Below, piece by piece: positions 7,348 to 14,898 of a stretch of 33,965 nt of DNA. Source of the DNA: a virus. The position numbers were made by a program, and so were the translations under genes. Every line of letters begins with the position of its first letter. Position 1 is the stretch's first letter. Location of the stretch: IMG/VR virus record IMGVR_UViG_3300011114_000074, positions 1 through 33,965 of that record, one strand, 5' to 3'. The notes under the pieces were generated by a model. It was not told the DNA's origin, did no database searches, and worked only from the letters and a program-made list of their open reading frames with translations.

Positions 7348-8253
7348 TTAGCGAATCTTTCCAGCCAATCTTGCTGCTCTCCAAGCCTGATATGAACCAT
7401 GAAATTGACCATCACTGGTCAGGTTTACATCACGCCCGTTAGCAGCTGATCGAATTGGATTGATCGGCGCTGGGGCTTTACTTTTCCCAACAACAGGCTT
7501 TGTCTGTGGGTCAGTCTTTTCATACTGTCCCTCCAATTTCCCTATTGCTTTCAAGGCGGCGGTCAAGGTCATGCCTTGCAGCTTTACAGCAAAATCAGGA
7601 TTCTCAGCAAGGTGATACAGGATGCGTGGGCCAACCTCAGATTCAAAAATCGCATCCCGCACTTCGTTACTTACCGTAACGTCTGTGGAATTGATCATGT
7701 CATCAAAGTCTGGCATTTCGGCTTTAGCTTCCTTTACCCGTTGACCCCAAGTATCAATTAACTTGGCGTGTTCGGCGGCAGCTTTAGCCTGCACTTCCTT
7801 TTGCTTTTCTTCCGTCAATCGCTGCTCAACACGATAGTCTGTCAACGCCTTGGCGTATTCGTACATATCGCTGAACTGCTCTGGCAATGGTTCTGTTTCG
7901 GCTACTGGTTCAGCTTTAGGCTGAATTTTGGCCTCCAAGTCCCTTACCTTTGTTTCCAGATCTTCCCTAGCTTGGCGTTCCCTACGGGCTTCTTCCCGTG
8001 CTGATTCGCGTTGCTTGGTTATTTCCGAAAACCGTCTTTCCAGCTTGGGATTTTGTTTTCTATCCTCTGTTGCTGTCGCTTCGTTCTCTACCTCAGCTGG
8101 TTCACTCTGTCCTTGATCAACCTCTTGCGGCTCTGTCGGTGCAACAGCCTCGCTTGGGGATGGATCAGCTAAACCCATTCGTTTGGCATTAAATTCAGCT
8201 AAATTTTCACTTGTCACCACATTGGCGGCAAGTCGTTCTGCTACTTCTGACAT
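7348..8253 (-). CDS. Scaffolding protein, P22 gp8-like
   Basis: A 301-aa, strongly charged, mostly helical protein. A long coiled-coil-like region (about 60-190) is rich in Glu, Arg, Lys and Gln (REEARRERQAREDLETKVRD). The short basic C-terminus (AWRAARLAGKIR) is the kind of helix that contacts coat subunits in P22 gp8. The length matches gp8 (303 aa). The position between portal and coat is diagnostic of the P22-type order. The protein should fill the procapsid and leave before DNA packaging. Sequence identity to gp8 cannot be judged by eye; the call rests on composition, size and synteny. Confidence 0.88.
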   Translation of the reverse strand: MSEVAERLAANVVTSENLAEFNAKRMGLADPSPSEAVAPTEPQEVDQGQSEPAEVENEATATEDRKQNPKLERRFSEITKQRESAREEARRERQAREDLETKVRDLEAKIQPKAEPVAETEPLPEQFSDMYEYAKALTDYRVEQRLTEEKQKEVQAKAAAEHAKLIDTWGQRVKEAKAEMPDFDDMINSTDVTVSNEVRDAIFESEVGPRILYHLAENPDFAVKLQGMTLTAALKAIGKLEGQYEKTDPQTKPVVGKSKAPAPINPIRSAANGRDVNLTSDGQFHGSYQAWRAARLAGKIR

Positions 8254-8275
8254 TGAGTTTCCTCAAAGAATTCAC

Positions 8276-8292
8276 CCAGTTGACCCAACTGG
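8276..8292. promoter_or_regulatory. Perfect 7-bp inverted repeat in the portal-scaffold gap
   Basis: CCAGTTG-ACC-CAACTGG is a perfect inverted repeat in the 81-base gap between portal and scaffold. With only a 3-base loop and no T run, it is a better candidate for an operator or mRNA-stability hairpin than for a terminator. Confidence 0.5.
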
Positions 8293-8305
8293 TAAGGTTT
8301 TGCGG

Positions 8306-8334
8306 TTTTTACCACGAAATTATATTGCTGTCAA
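8306..8334 (-). promoter_or_regulatory. Possible promoter ahead of scaffold and coat
   Basis: On the minus strand, TTGACA (8334-8329) is a perfect -35 hexamer. Seventeen bases downstream lies TAAAAA (8311-8306), a weak -10. It overlaps the last codon of the portal gene and would add transcription of scaffold and coat, the most abundant head proteins. The poor -10 keeps confidence low. Confidence 0.35.
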
Positions 8335-10527
8335 TTATTGCATTGGTTGTTCAAATGACTGTTGCATTGGCGGCTGCATAGGTTGCTGCATTGGTTGCGC
8401 CATTTGCTGCGGCGGCTGTATCAAAGGGTTTGCACCTTGGGAAATGTCTTCGGCGGCTGCGGTAGCATATTGTTGCTGTTCAGCATTACGCTTGGCAATT
8501 TCCATTTCAAGCCTGCCAGTGTCCATGTGATGCAGCAGTAATTGCACAATTGCATCAATTTCAGTCTTATTTTGGCTAGTAATGGCGCGGGTGTTTTGGT
8601 CATTAACCTTAACCTCTGCATTTGTTTCGGTGTTATGCGCCCTTGCAGTAACGTCCATAAGTTTGCGTTTAGTAGCGCCTTCCTCGCGGATTTGGGCAAC
8701 CTGACCACGGTTGTTGATCTCCAGCATGGCGGCTTGCAATTGTTGCTGCATATCCTGCACTTGTTTCTGTGCTTGCGCCAGCCGCATTTGAACTTCAGGC
8801 GGTATATCTGATTTCTGATCAATATTTGCCATTGGGTTCATGGCGGCAAGGCGGTCAGCAATTACATCAGCGCCGGGAAAGTCCATGTTCCTGAACACCA
8901 AGTCACCAGCAACATTGAACAATTGCTCATTGCCCGTCAGCAGGGGCATCATTGCCTCAACTGCTTGCTGGCGCTTGCTTTGGAATCCCGGCCCTGTGTC
9001 CATCACCACATCATATTCGCCAACGGTCACATCATTTAGCACCTCACCAACTTCATTCTTTTGATTGATTTCGGTCATGTCAGGCTGACCGTCTGAACCA
9101 ATTATCCGCATTACCCGCGCTGTGTCGTAAATATGCGGTATCAAGTCCAACAGGATTTTGCCTGTATGCCGAATAGATCGGGTCATGTTGTCATAGAAGT
9201 GGAAGTTGCTTAAATCCACCTGATTTTGTTGACCAGCCAAGGCTTTGCCTGAAATATTGCCACTTGGTAGCTGGTTGGGGTCAACAATCCCTAGCACCAT
9301 CTGCAAGTCTGCTGAAATAGCGGCAGCGGCTTCCATGATGCCAGACGGGGGCGGTTCTGGTTGCAGTCTGGTTGGGGCTGGGGCTGGTACGCCCTCAATG
9401 TCTTTTTGCTTGTAACGTAGGACGGGGCTGGACTTGATGTTAGCCATCGCCCATTCGTTTTCGTGTCCTTCGTCTTGGCCCTCAGCCAGCAGCCATTTAG
9501 CTTTTGGTGCAAGCGCAACCGATTCGGTCATGCTGGTGCGCCAGAAGTTATACATCCGTTGCGGGTCTTTGGCAAACCGCACCAAGCCATATTTCTTGCG
9601 CTTGTCATCCACAATAACCTGTGCGCCATAGCAAGGCACAACGGGAATGTATTTACCCGCCCATGTCTTTTCTTCCAAGATTTCTAGGGCAGTCATCTTG
9701 CACCACTTTACCGCCTTGCGGAAGCTGTCGCGCTCATCCACCACGGTCAGGCCAGCAGCTTCAACACGCTCAAAGAATCTTTCGGAATCAGCAAATTGGC
9801 GTGTGCCATCACTCAGCAAATACAGCTTGGCGCGTTCACGTTCAATGTGAAAGAATTCAGCAACCCTTATATCTTCTTTAGTGATCCAGCTTGCGGTGTC
9901 ATCTCCAGTTGATCGCTGGGTGAAGTTAGCGCCATCATCAGCATTTGGGTGGTATTCGCGGAAAATCTTCTTATCCAGCACCGTAGTGATCAAGCAGCGT
10001 TCAGCGTCTGACCCATCAGGCAATATTGAATTTGGGTCAAAGTACACGGTAAACGGGTTGTCAATCGTGTCGATGTAGATTTCCTGATCAAACGAATCCT
10101 CGCTTGTGTAGCGGGTGTTGATCCTCCAATAGCCCCAGCCCATCCGCACGGCGTAGTCAAAGGCGGTGTCGTAGGCGGTGTCAGCATTGGAATTGACTTC
10201 AATGTGGCGAGTCATGCCCTCAATCACTTGGGCAATTTTGTAATCAGCCAAGTTGTTTACAGGATGCACCTTGATGCGTGGGCGCTGCATCCGCTGCTGG
10301 TTAGTTACCTGACGGATGTAAGAGTCAATCTTGTTGATGGTCAGGCAGGGTCTGGCTTCTAAGTTCCTGCTGTTCTGTATCTCAACAGGCCATTGATCGC
10401 CAGCGGCAAATTTAATGTCTTGCAATGCCTCTGCCCGGTTGCTTGAGTCTGCGTCATTGACCAACCGCCAAAATTCTATGGCTTTGTTGATTCTTGTGTC
10501 TTTGCCTGATGTGTCTTGGTAAGCCAT
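8335..10527 (-). CDS. Portal protein, P22 gp1-like
   Basis: A 730-aa protein, the size of P22 portal (725 aa). The N-terminal half carries the family pattern FAAGDQWP, RPCLTINKIDSYIRQVTNQQ and YDTAFDYAVRMGWGYWRI. The core has GSDAERCLIT, TWAGKYIPVVPCYG and KDPQRMYNFWRTSMTES. QNQVDLSNFHFYDNMTRSI leads to the crown helices. The C-terminal part (about 575-700) is helical with a long Gln-rich coiled coil and ends in repeats of QPMQQP. Twelve copies would form the head vertex through which DNA enters. It lies 18 bases after the large terminase. The P22 portal has a long helical barrel at this end; the Gln/Met/Pro-rich tail here is extra. Confidence 0.95.
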   Translation of the reverse strand: MAYQDTSGKDTRINKAIEFWRLVNDADSSNRAEALQDIKFAAGDQWPVEIQNSRNLEARPCLTINKIDSYIRQVTNQQRMQRPRIKVHPVNNLADYKIAQVIEGMTRHIEVNSNADTAYDTAFDYAVRMGWGYWRINTRYTSEDSFDQEIYIDTIDNPFTVYFDPNSILPDGSDAERCLITTVLDKKIFREYHPNADDGANFTQRSTGDDTASWITKEDIRVAEFFHIERERAKLYLLSDGTRQFADSERFFERVEAAGLTVVDERDSFRKAVKWCKMTALEILEEKTWAGKYIPVVPCYGAQVIVDDKRKKYGLVRFAKDPQRMYNFWRTSMTESVALAPKAKWLLAEGQDEGHENEWAMANIKSSPVLRYKQKDIEGVPAPAPTRLQPEPPPSGIMEAAAAISADLQMVLGIVDPNQLPSGNISGKALAGQQNQVDLSNFHFYDNMTRSIRHTGKILLDLIPHIYDTARVMRIIGSDGQPDMTEINQKNEVGEVLNDVTVGEYDVVMDTGPGFQSKRQQAVEAMMPLLTGNEQLFNVAGDLVFRNMDFPGADVIADRLAAMNPMANIDQKSDIPPEVQMRLAQAQKQVQDMQQQLQAAMLEINNRGQVAQIREEGATKRKLMDVTARAHNTETNAEVKVNDQNTRAITSQNKTEIDAIVQLLLHHMDTGRLEMEIAKRNAEQQQYATAAAEDISQGANPLIQPPQQMAQPMQQPMQPPMQQSFEQPMQ

Positions 10528-10545
10528 ATTTGCCCCTTTGTGGGA

Positions 10546-11820
10546 TTATCCCATCCAACCGCCAGCCATTGCAACTTGTGCTTTTGCTTTGCGCTTAGGT
10601 GTGTCTTGAATCATCAGGGCAATGTAGCGAAATGCGTCAGCCCCGTGCGAATAATGGTCATGTAGCGGGTTGCGGCTGAACTGCCCTGTGGCTGGGTCAA
10701 CCTCATATCGGTAATGGCGCAAGCAGTTAATCCCGTCTGCGGCGTGTTCCCTGTCAAACCAGCAACTGGGGAATATTGTCCTTGCGGCGTTGATTGAGTC
10801 AATGATGGGCACTCTTGGCAAAATCCGGGTCTTGTAGCCTGCCGCCCTCACAATGTCATCAATTGACCGTCCAGCTGCCGCCAGCGTTTGGTTCTCAGCG
10901 TCATGCGGCAACCAAACCGTTTCGTACACATAACCAAAGGTCTGCATGGTTGCCAAATAATGGGTCATGGTCTTCTGGCTGTCCTCAATGTACCGGATCA
11001 GGCGGGTTTCCATGCCCACAAACTGCAAGAACCAGATTGATGTGCTGTCAGACCAGCCAAGGTCAAAGATGGCATGGACGGGCTTTGTAGCGTCATAAGC
11101 CACACGGGTAAGCCTGCCCTCAACTTCTGCCTGTTGCAGTTCCTTGGCAAAGATAGCCCCATCCACCGATTGGCGGCACAAGCCTTCCCAGACTTGGTTG
11201 TAGGATTCAAAGTCGCGGTTCTTCAGCGCGTCCTTTTCCAGCTTCAGCGTTTCAGGAAACCAAGGGTTATCCGACCAGTTGATCTTGATCTGTATGCAGC
11301 TGGCAGGAGGGTTAAGCACAAACCGCTGGTAAGTTTCGTCTGTCTCCAACTCAGGATTGAACGAAATCCATATCTCACTGCCTTGCTTTCGGATGGTGGG
11401 GATCAGGATGTTCCAGCTTAACCGGCTGGTGGTCTGCGCTTCCTCTACCCAGCAGATGTCAACGCCCTCAAAGGATTTAATGTTGGCAATGTTGTTCTTC
11501 AGGCCAGCAAAGGCGAACTCTGTGCCATTCCTGCCCCTGATGCTGTTTTGGGTGATCTCATAGAAACCCAACAGGCCAAGGGCTTCGATCTGGTCACACA
11601 GCAGCTTATGGACAGAATCCTTGATGCTGGTCTGGAACTCTCGCGCACACAAGATGCGTAGCGGGTCTTTAGCGCCCTTGATCAGTAGCGCCCTTGCAAT
11701 GCCCCATGACTTAGCCCCACCCCTGCCGCCGTAGGCTACCTTGTAGCGGGATGGCTTGAACAAGCCTTGCAGCTTGATTGGAAACTCAGCTTTGGCAATG
11801 GCACTGGCAACATCACTCAT
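10546..11820 (-). CDS. Terminase large subunit
   Basis: A 424-aa protein of the TerL family (Terminase_3/6 type). The ATPase domain has a Walker A at residues 31-38 (GGRGGAKS) and a Walker B at 121-127 with Glu126/Glu127 (GVDICWVEEAQT). The motif SFNPELETDETYQRF follows. The C-terminal RNase H-like nuclease shows acidic residues Asp253 (IFDLGWSDSTS), Asp307 (LPHDAENQ) and Asp395 (HGADAFRYIAL). It pumps DNA through the portal and cuts concatemers. The start overlaps the small subunit by 8 bases (ATGAGTGA), so the two are coupled. Length is usual for the family. Confidence 0.97.
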   Translation of the reverse strand: MSDVASAIAKAEFPIKLQGLFKPSRYKVAYGGRGGAKSWGIARALLIKGAKDPLRILCAREFQTSIKDSVHKLLCDQIEALGLLGFYEITQNSIRGRNGTEFAFAGLKNNIANIKSFEGVDICWVEEAQTTSRLSWNILIPTIRKQGSEIWISFNPELETDETYQRFVLNPPASCIQIKINWSDNPWFPETLKLEKDALKNRDFESYNQVWEGLCRQSVDGAIFAKELQQAEVEGRLTRVAYDATKPVHAIFDLGWSDSTSIWFLQFVGMETRLIRYIEDSQKTMTHYLATMQTFGYVYETVWLPHDAENQTLAAAGRSIDDIVRAAGYKTRILPRVPIIDSINAARTIFPSCWFDREHAADGINCLRHYRYEVDPATGQFSRNPLHDHYSHGADAFRYIALMIQDTPKRKAKAQVAMAGGWMG

Positions 11821-12232
11821 TGGGCTTCACAAATGTCACCTGAATGCCTGTAAGCAATGGCACACCGTCTGCACCTGTGATTTCTTGCTTGGTGCTTTCC
11901 CGGTACTTCTTCGGAAACCTTGCAGCCATTGACCGTGACCACAATGACGGGTTCAAGCGGTCACTCTCTTTGCTCTCAACCATGTACGATTGGGCTTGTT
12001 CTTCCCACCATGCTTGTTCATAAGACTTGGCATCCTCCAAGGCTTGCGAAAATTCTGGATGCCTATCCCGCCATTCGTACAATGTTCTTACCGGCGTGTG
12101 CAATTGGTAACATATTTGTTCAATTGACTTGCCAATACGCCCTAGTTCCACGACCTTTTCGCAATATGCTGGGTCATAGGTGGATGGGCGACCTACTGGG
12201 CGCTTTTCTAGGACGGGGATTGAGTCAGTCAT
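11813..12232 (-). CDS. Terminase small subunit
   Basis: A 139-aa protein with an N-terminal DNA-binding helix-turn-helix at about residues 18-60 (GRPSTYDPAYCEKVVELGR, then KSIEQICYQLHTPVRTLYEW). A helical middle rich in Trp and Gln (AWWEEQAQSYM) fits oligomerisation. The C-terminal TKQEITGADGVPLLTGIQV resembles the tail that contacts TerL in other small terminases. It recognises the packaging site and loads the large subunit. Both ends overlap neighbours: ATGA with the upstream 51-aa gene and 8 bases with terL. Confidence 0.92.
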   Translation of the reverse strand: MTDSIPVLEKRPVGRPSTYDPAYCEKVVELGRIGKSIEQICYQLHTPVRTLYEWRDRHPEFSQALEDAKSYEQAWWEEQAQSYMVESKESDRLNPSLWSRSMAARFPKKYRESTKQEITGADGVPLLTGIQVTFVKPNE

Positions 12233-12384
12233 TTCTTTTTAGGCGTGGCTTTTTTGGCCTTTGCAGCTTCATTCTTGACCGAATAGCCAATGGCGACAGC
12301 CTGCTTTACGGGCTTACCGGCTTCTATTTCGGCCTTGATGTTAGCTTTCAGCGCCTTGGGGGTCATTGACTTGATTAGCGGCAT
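12229..12384 (-). CDS. Small basic conserved phage protein, 51 aa
   Basis: An ATG at 12384 opens a 51-aa frame beginning MPLIKSMTPKALKANIKAEI and continuing EAGKPVKQAVAIGYSVK with a Lys/Ala tail. The pattern of a PLIKS start, EAGKPxKQA(V/L)AI(A/G)Y and a basic end is one I recognise from many tailed-phage genomes, but the function is unknown. The stop overlaps the terS start as ATGA, and GGAGAGCAAAG lies just upstream of the ATG as a ribosome-binding site. It also overlaps the 58-aa gene at 12341-12517 in another frame. The basic charge suggests nucleic-acid binding. Confidence 0.8.
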   Translation of the reverse strand: MPLIKSMTPKALKANIKAEIEAGKPVKQAVAIGYSVKNEAAKAKKATPKKK

Positions 12385-12517
12385 CTTTGCTCTCCAATTG
12401 GTTTAGCCAATAATGGCAGTCTTGGATCGCCCCGCTAATCATGTGGAGGTTTGCCTCCATTTGTTTAGCTTGGGCGGTCAAGACCTCAATGCGGCTTTTC
12501 AGGGCTTCTACGTTCAA
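12341..12517 (-). CDS. Small conserved helical protein with TTG start, 58 aa
   Basis: A frame beginning with TTG at 12517 encodes NVEALKSRIEVLTAQAKQME then NLHMISGAIQDCHYWLNQLES. This is a helical protein whose GAIQDCxYWLxQL core recurs in small phage proteins. The TTG overlaps the stop of the upstream gene as TTGA, an analogue of the ATGA couplings seen elsewhere here. No separate strong SD is present. It overlaps the 51-aa gene by 44 bases. Heptad spacing of hydrophobic residues suggests a short coiled coil. Function unknown; confidence rests on the coding pattern and the exact fit of the overlap. Confidence 0.7.
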   Translation of the reverse strand: MNVEALKSRIEVLTAQAKQMEANLHMISGAIQDCHYWLNQLESKDAANQVNDPQGAES

Positions 12518-12978
12518 GATGCACCATGAATGACGGCAAAGTTGATCACAACAGCTTCAGCCAGTGCGCCAGCAGTGCCGTTGTACAAACCAATAACAGC
12601 AGAACCTGCGGCTTGGCTAGAAACATAAGGCCAGTAAGCGCCAGCAGTACCGCCGCCAGAGATGCTTGCAATCACCACATCATTTGCAGAAATTGTGCTG
12701 TTGGTCAAAGTAAATGTCACGCTTGCGCCAGCGCCCAAAGATGCGGCGTTCATGGTGATTTTGCCCATGCTCTTGTTCAAAGTCACGCCAGTTGATTTGC
12801 TGGTGGCTTGGGTCACAGTGCCTTGAGCCGCGCTTGAATAGCCAACTTCGCTGGTGGCATACACGGTTGTGCCAACAACGGTTGATGGTGTGGTTGCGCC
12901 AATGGGTGAATCGTTTAGCGAACCGCCTGTGATATCTTGGTCTTGGTAGGCTACGCCAATTGCTTTTGAGTTTGACAT
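12514..12978 (-). CDS. Conserved beta-rich phage protein, possibly virion-associated, 154 aa
   Basis: A 154-aa protein in two parts. Residues 1-45 are a variable N-terminus. From about 46 the pattern is GYSSAAQGTVTQATSKSTGV, LNKSMGKITMNAASLGAGAS, VTFTLTNSTISANDVV and ALAEAVVINFAVIHG. This second part recurs in many phage-encoded proteins and looks like a compact beta-sandwich; its role is not established to my knowledge. AAAGGAAC precedes the ATG at good spacing. It is placed just before the packaging genes rather than with the fibres. A head or fibre surface protein is my inference. Confidence 0.78.
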   Translation of the reverse strand: MSNSKAIGVAYQDQDITGGSLNDSPIGATTPSTVVGTTVYATSEVGYSSAAQGTVTQATSKSTGVTLNKSMGKITMNAASLGAGASVTFTLTNSTISANDVVIASISGGGTAGAYWPYVSSQAAGSAVIGLYNGTAGALAEAVVINFAVIHGAS

Positions 12979-12989
12979 GATATGTTCCT

Positions 12990-13262
12990 TTAACAGTTCC
13001 AGTTTTTAAGGGATGCCTTGGCTCGCTCTGCTGGGCCTTTGGCGTTTTTTACTACCCCCTCCATCCTAGCGCAAAAACTGGCCTTACGACCAGCATCAGC
13101 CTTGGTTTTTGGATTCGGGGCAGGCGGCTTTAAATTGCTGTTGTTTTTAGCGTTGTATTCAGCACGGCCCTTAGCAGTCATTCCAGCGCCCTTTTCCACA
13201 GGGTTGTAGGTTTTACCCTTACCTGTGGTGGTGTGGGCAATGGGCTTGTCGTGCTTTTTCAT
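12990..13262 (-). CDS. DUF6321-like small basic protein
   Basis: A 90-aa protein with GKGKTYNPVEKGAGMTAKGR, then KASFCARMEGVV, and a C-terminal NWNC. These are the marks of the small, strongly basic DUF6321 proteins common near phage packaging genes. It is rich in Lys and Ala with two widely spaced Cys (SFCAR and the last residue). Its start overlaps the stop of the next upstream gene (ATGA at 13259-13262). The charge suggests DNA binding, but no function is known for the family. Confidence 0.8.
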   Translation of the reverse strand: MKKHDKPIAHTTTGKGKTYNPVEKGAGMTAKGRAEYNAKNNSNLKPPAPNPKTKADAGRKASFCARMEGVVKNAKGPAERAKASLKNWNC

Positions 13263-13420
13263 TTTTTGGCGGTTTTGGCAGATTGCTTGAATGCCGCCGC
13301 AGTGGGTGCGCCCTTTGCGCCCGGTGTTCTCATGCGTTCAGGTGTCTTACCCGCAGCCTTTTGCTGTTCGATACGTGCCTGTTTTTTATGGATGTTTGCA
13401 TAAAGTCCAGCTTTTGCCAT
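13259..13420 (-). CDS. Small basic conserved protein, 53 aa
   Basis: I take the start as the ATG at 13420 (MAKAGLYANIHKKQARIEQQ), with GGAGG 4 bases upstream. An ATG three bases earlier is equally possible. The C-terminal MRTPGAKGAPTAAAFKQSAK is the most conserved-looking part and is a pattern seen in other phage mini-proteins placed next to DUF6321 genes. It overlaps the GroES-like gene by one base (TGATG) and the DUF6321 gene by four. Strongly basic, with no known function. Confidence 0.75.
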   Translation of the reverse strand: MAKAGLYANIHKKQARIEQQKAAGKTPERMRTPGAKGAPTAAAFKQSAKTAKK

Positions 13421-13677
13421 CATGCCTCCAGCACCGCACAAATGTCGGCTTCTTGAATGATCTGATAGTCCTGCCCATCAATGTGGTGAACAGGCCACTT
13501 TAAATAATCACCGTTACCGTACTTAATAAAGTCGCCCACCTGTGTCTGGTCTGCCTTTGGGCCAACCGCCACGACTGTTCCTTCATTGAACGATTCCTTG
13601 TTGTTGACATAAATTATGTCGGACAACTTGCGAACATTTGGGCGAACAACAACCCGGTCATGCAGTGGCTTGATCAT
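13420..13677 (-). CDS. Phage GroES-like co-chaperonin
   Basis: An 85-aa protein that follows the Cpn10 fold. MIKPLHDRVVVRP is the classic N-terminal strand. Residues about 14-31 form a shortened mobile loop with the hydrophobic IIYV (21-24) where GroES has its IVL contact with GroEL. GTVVAVGPKA, VGDFIKYGNGDY and the C-terminal IIQEADICAVLEA follow the GroES order. E. coli GroES is 97 aa; the losses are in the mobile loop and roof. I chose ATG 13677 over an upstream GTG at 13695 because the protein then begins at the conserved position. It probably redirects host GroEL to fold coat or another large virion protein, as T4 gp31 does; the substrate is inferred. Confidence 0.88.
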   Translation of the reverse strand: MIKPLHDRVVVRPNVRKLSDIIYVNNKESFNEGTVVAVGPKADQTQVGDFIKYGNGDYLKWPVHHIDGQDYQIIQEADICAVLEA

Positions 13678-13894
13678 TTTTTGGCTTTCTTCCACGTTTT
13701 TTAGGTTCGGTAACAGTGTCAGTCATGATGTCATACACAGGCAGATTCACCATTTCGGGTTCAATTTGCTGCAACGCAACATGCTCCCCACACCAATCAT
13801 TCATGTGCCTGTTGATTGTGTGCGGGTAACGGCGACAGCTACCCATGATCTGAGCATTTACAAAAAACTTGCAGCCTGCACAACTAAGCGCCAC
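13658..13894 (-). CDS. Small four-cysteine zinc-ribbon protein with AT-hook-like tail
   Basis: A 78-aa protein with Cys5, Cys8, Cys20 and Cys35 (CAGCKFF, GSCRRYP, DWCGEH) arranged like a structural zinc site in many small phage proteins. The C-terminus, PKKRGRKPKN, is a basic RGRKP segment like an AT-hook or DNA-minor-groove binder. It ends inside the GroES-like gene (20-base overlap) and starts inside the 3' end of the next upstream gene. A DNA- or RNA-binding regulator is possible; no function is established. Confidence 0.75.
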   Translation of the reverse strand: MALSCAGCKFFVNAQIMGSCRRYPHTINRHMNDWCGEHVALQQIEPEMVNLPVYDIMTDTVTEPKKRGRKPKNDQATA

Positions 13895-14081
13895 GGCTTG
13901 GGTATCCTGCTTCTTCAGCCAAGACAGCTTTGTTCAAAGCTGCTGACATTTCTTCAGCCAATGTTCTTGTGGCTTTTTCAAGCATCCTGCCCTCTCGATG
14001 TTCAGCGGGACTTAGCGGCAAAGCCTCTGTAGGTGTTTTCCGAAATAGCGCCGCTTCTTCGGGCCTGTTCAAGCGTGTCAT
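13884..14081 (-). CDS. Hypothetical helical protein, 65 aa
   Basis: The ATG at 14081 (MTRLNRPEEAALFRKTPTEA) is preceded by AAAGGAAG at good spacing, so I prefer it to the longer frame. The rest, SPAEHREGRMLEKATRTLAE and MSAALNKAVLAEEAGYPS, is a charged amphipathic helical protein with no family I recognise. It overlaps the 3' end of the zeta-toxin-like gene by 80 bases in another frame and the next gene by 11. An antitoxin role was considered because of the neighbour, but the order (after the putative toxin) and the lack of any recognisable antitoxin motif leave this open. Confidence 0.65.
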   Translation of the reverse strand: MTRLNRPEEAALFRKTPTEALPLSPAEHREGRMLEKATRTLAEEMSAALNKAVLAEEAGYPSRGA

Positions 14082-14898
14082 ATAACTTCCTTTCAACTTG
14101 ATTTTCGTTCAATTTAGGCAGCTTGTCAAGCGAACTTACAAAAGATTTGCCAGCGCCACGCGAATTATCAATGACTTGTATCTTGACTTTTGGGTTATTT
14201 TTGTATTTTTCCTGCAATTCATAAACAGTGTTTAATGCGCCAATGTGCGTTTTTAGATGTTCGCCGATGGGCACAGTTCTGCCAGTGCCAAATTCTTTTT
14301 CTTGCCCGTTGGCGCGTTTTAGCGCACCATTTTCTAAGGCTTCTACAGGATCGCGGTAGGTGTAAATGATCTGAACGTTGCGGTTGCCTCTTAACGCCTG
14401 CTGGATTTTTTTGTCGGAACTTTCAAACTTGTTCATGTTGGTGTCGTACACTATTTCGGCCCGTTTGACCAATTCAGAGACGTTTGTAAGCCCTTTTAAA
14501 GCAGTGGTTTTTCCAGCCCCAGTGCCGCCAGCAGTGAAAACAACCGTGTTGTCGCTTCCCTTTGGGGTTGGATTTGACAGCTTTTCCGCATAAACCCGCT
14601 TGATAAATTGGCTAGATGGCTCATGCACATTGGCAGACTTTGTGCGGTCAGCCAAGTAGTGCGGGGACAATTCCCGCGCAATGTCTGTGCTTAAAATTTT
14701 CCCGCCGTCAGAGTCTTTTATAGCAGCGTAATTCTGACGCAATTTTAAATAATTATTATTTAAATTGTCAAAATACTCCTGCTCAATCGGGTCTTGCGAT
14801 TGTGGCTGGCCCTGCGGGATAAGCGCCGATGCCCTGTTTTGGTCAGGAACAGGCGCTGGTTGTCCCGCCGCCATCATGCTGGACAGCGGAATTGGCAT
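14002..14898 (-). CDS. Zeta-toxin-like P-loop kinase domain protein
   Basis: A 298-aa protein. Residues 1-110 are Gln/Asn-rich and then helical (STDIARELSPHYL). The P-loop GGTGAGKTT is at about 124-132 (FTAGGTGAGKTTAL), followed by AEIVYDTNMNKFESSDKKI and a second strand NVQIIYTYRDPVEALENGAL. The arrangement of an N-terminal STD...S/H-Y element, GxxGxGKT and the following D/E is that of the zeta-toxin/UDP-GlcNAc-kinase superfamily, which also has many phage members of unknown role. A second SRGAGKSF at about 246-253 mimics a P-loop. No epsilon-like antitoxin is visible. It could be a virion or late kinase rather than a toxin. Confidence 0.75.
   Translation of the reverse strand: MPIPLSSMMAAGQPAPVPDQNRASALIPQGQPQSQDPIEQEYFDNLNNNYLKLRQNYAAIKDSDGGKILSTDIARELSPHYLADRTKSANVHEPSSQFIKRVYAEKLSNPTPKGSDNTVVFTAGGTGAGKTTALKGLTNVSELVKRAEIVYDTNMNKFESSDKKIQQALRGNRNVQIIYTYRDPVEALENGALKRANGQEKEFGTGRTVPIGEHLKTHIGALNTVYELQEKYKNNPKVKIQVIDNSRGAGKSFVSSLDKLPKLNENQVERKLYDTLEQARRSGAISENTYRGFAAKSR

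Noticed and set aside
14378-14593. Possible antitoxin opposite the zeta-like gene on the plus strand
   Set aside because: Only a shadow frame, without SD or epsilon-like features.
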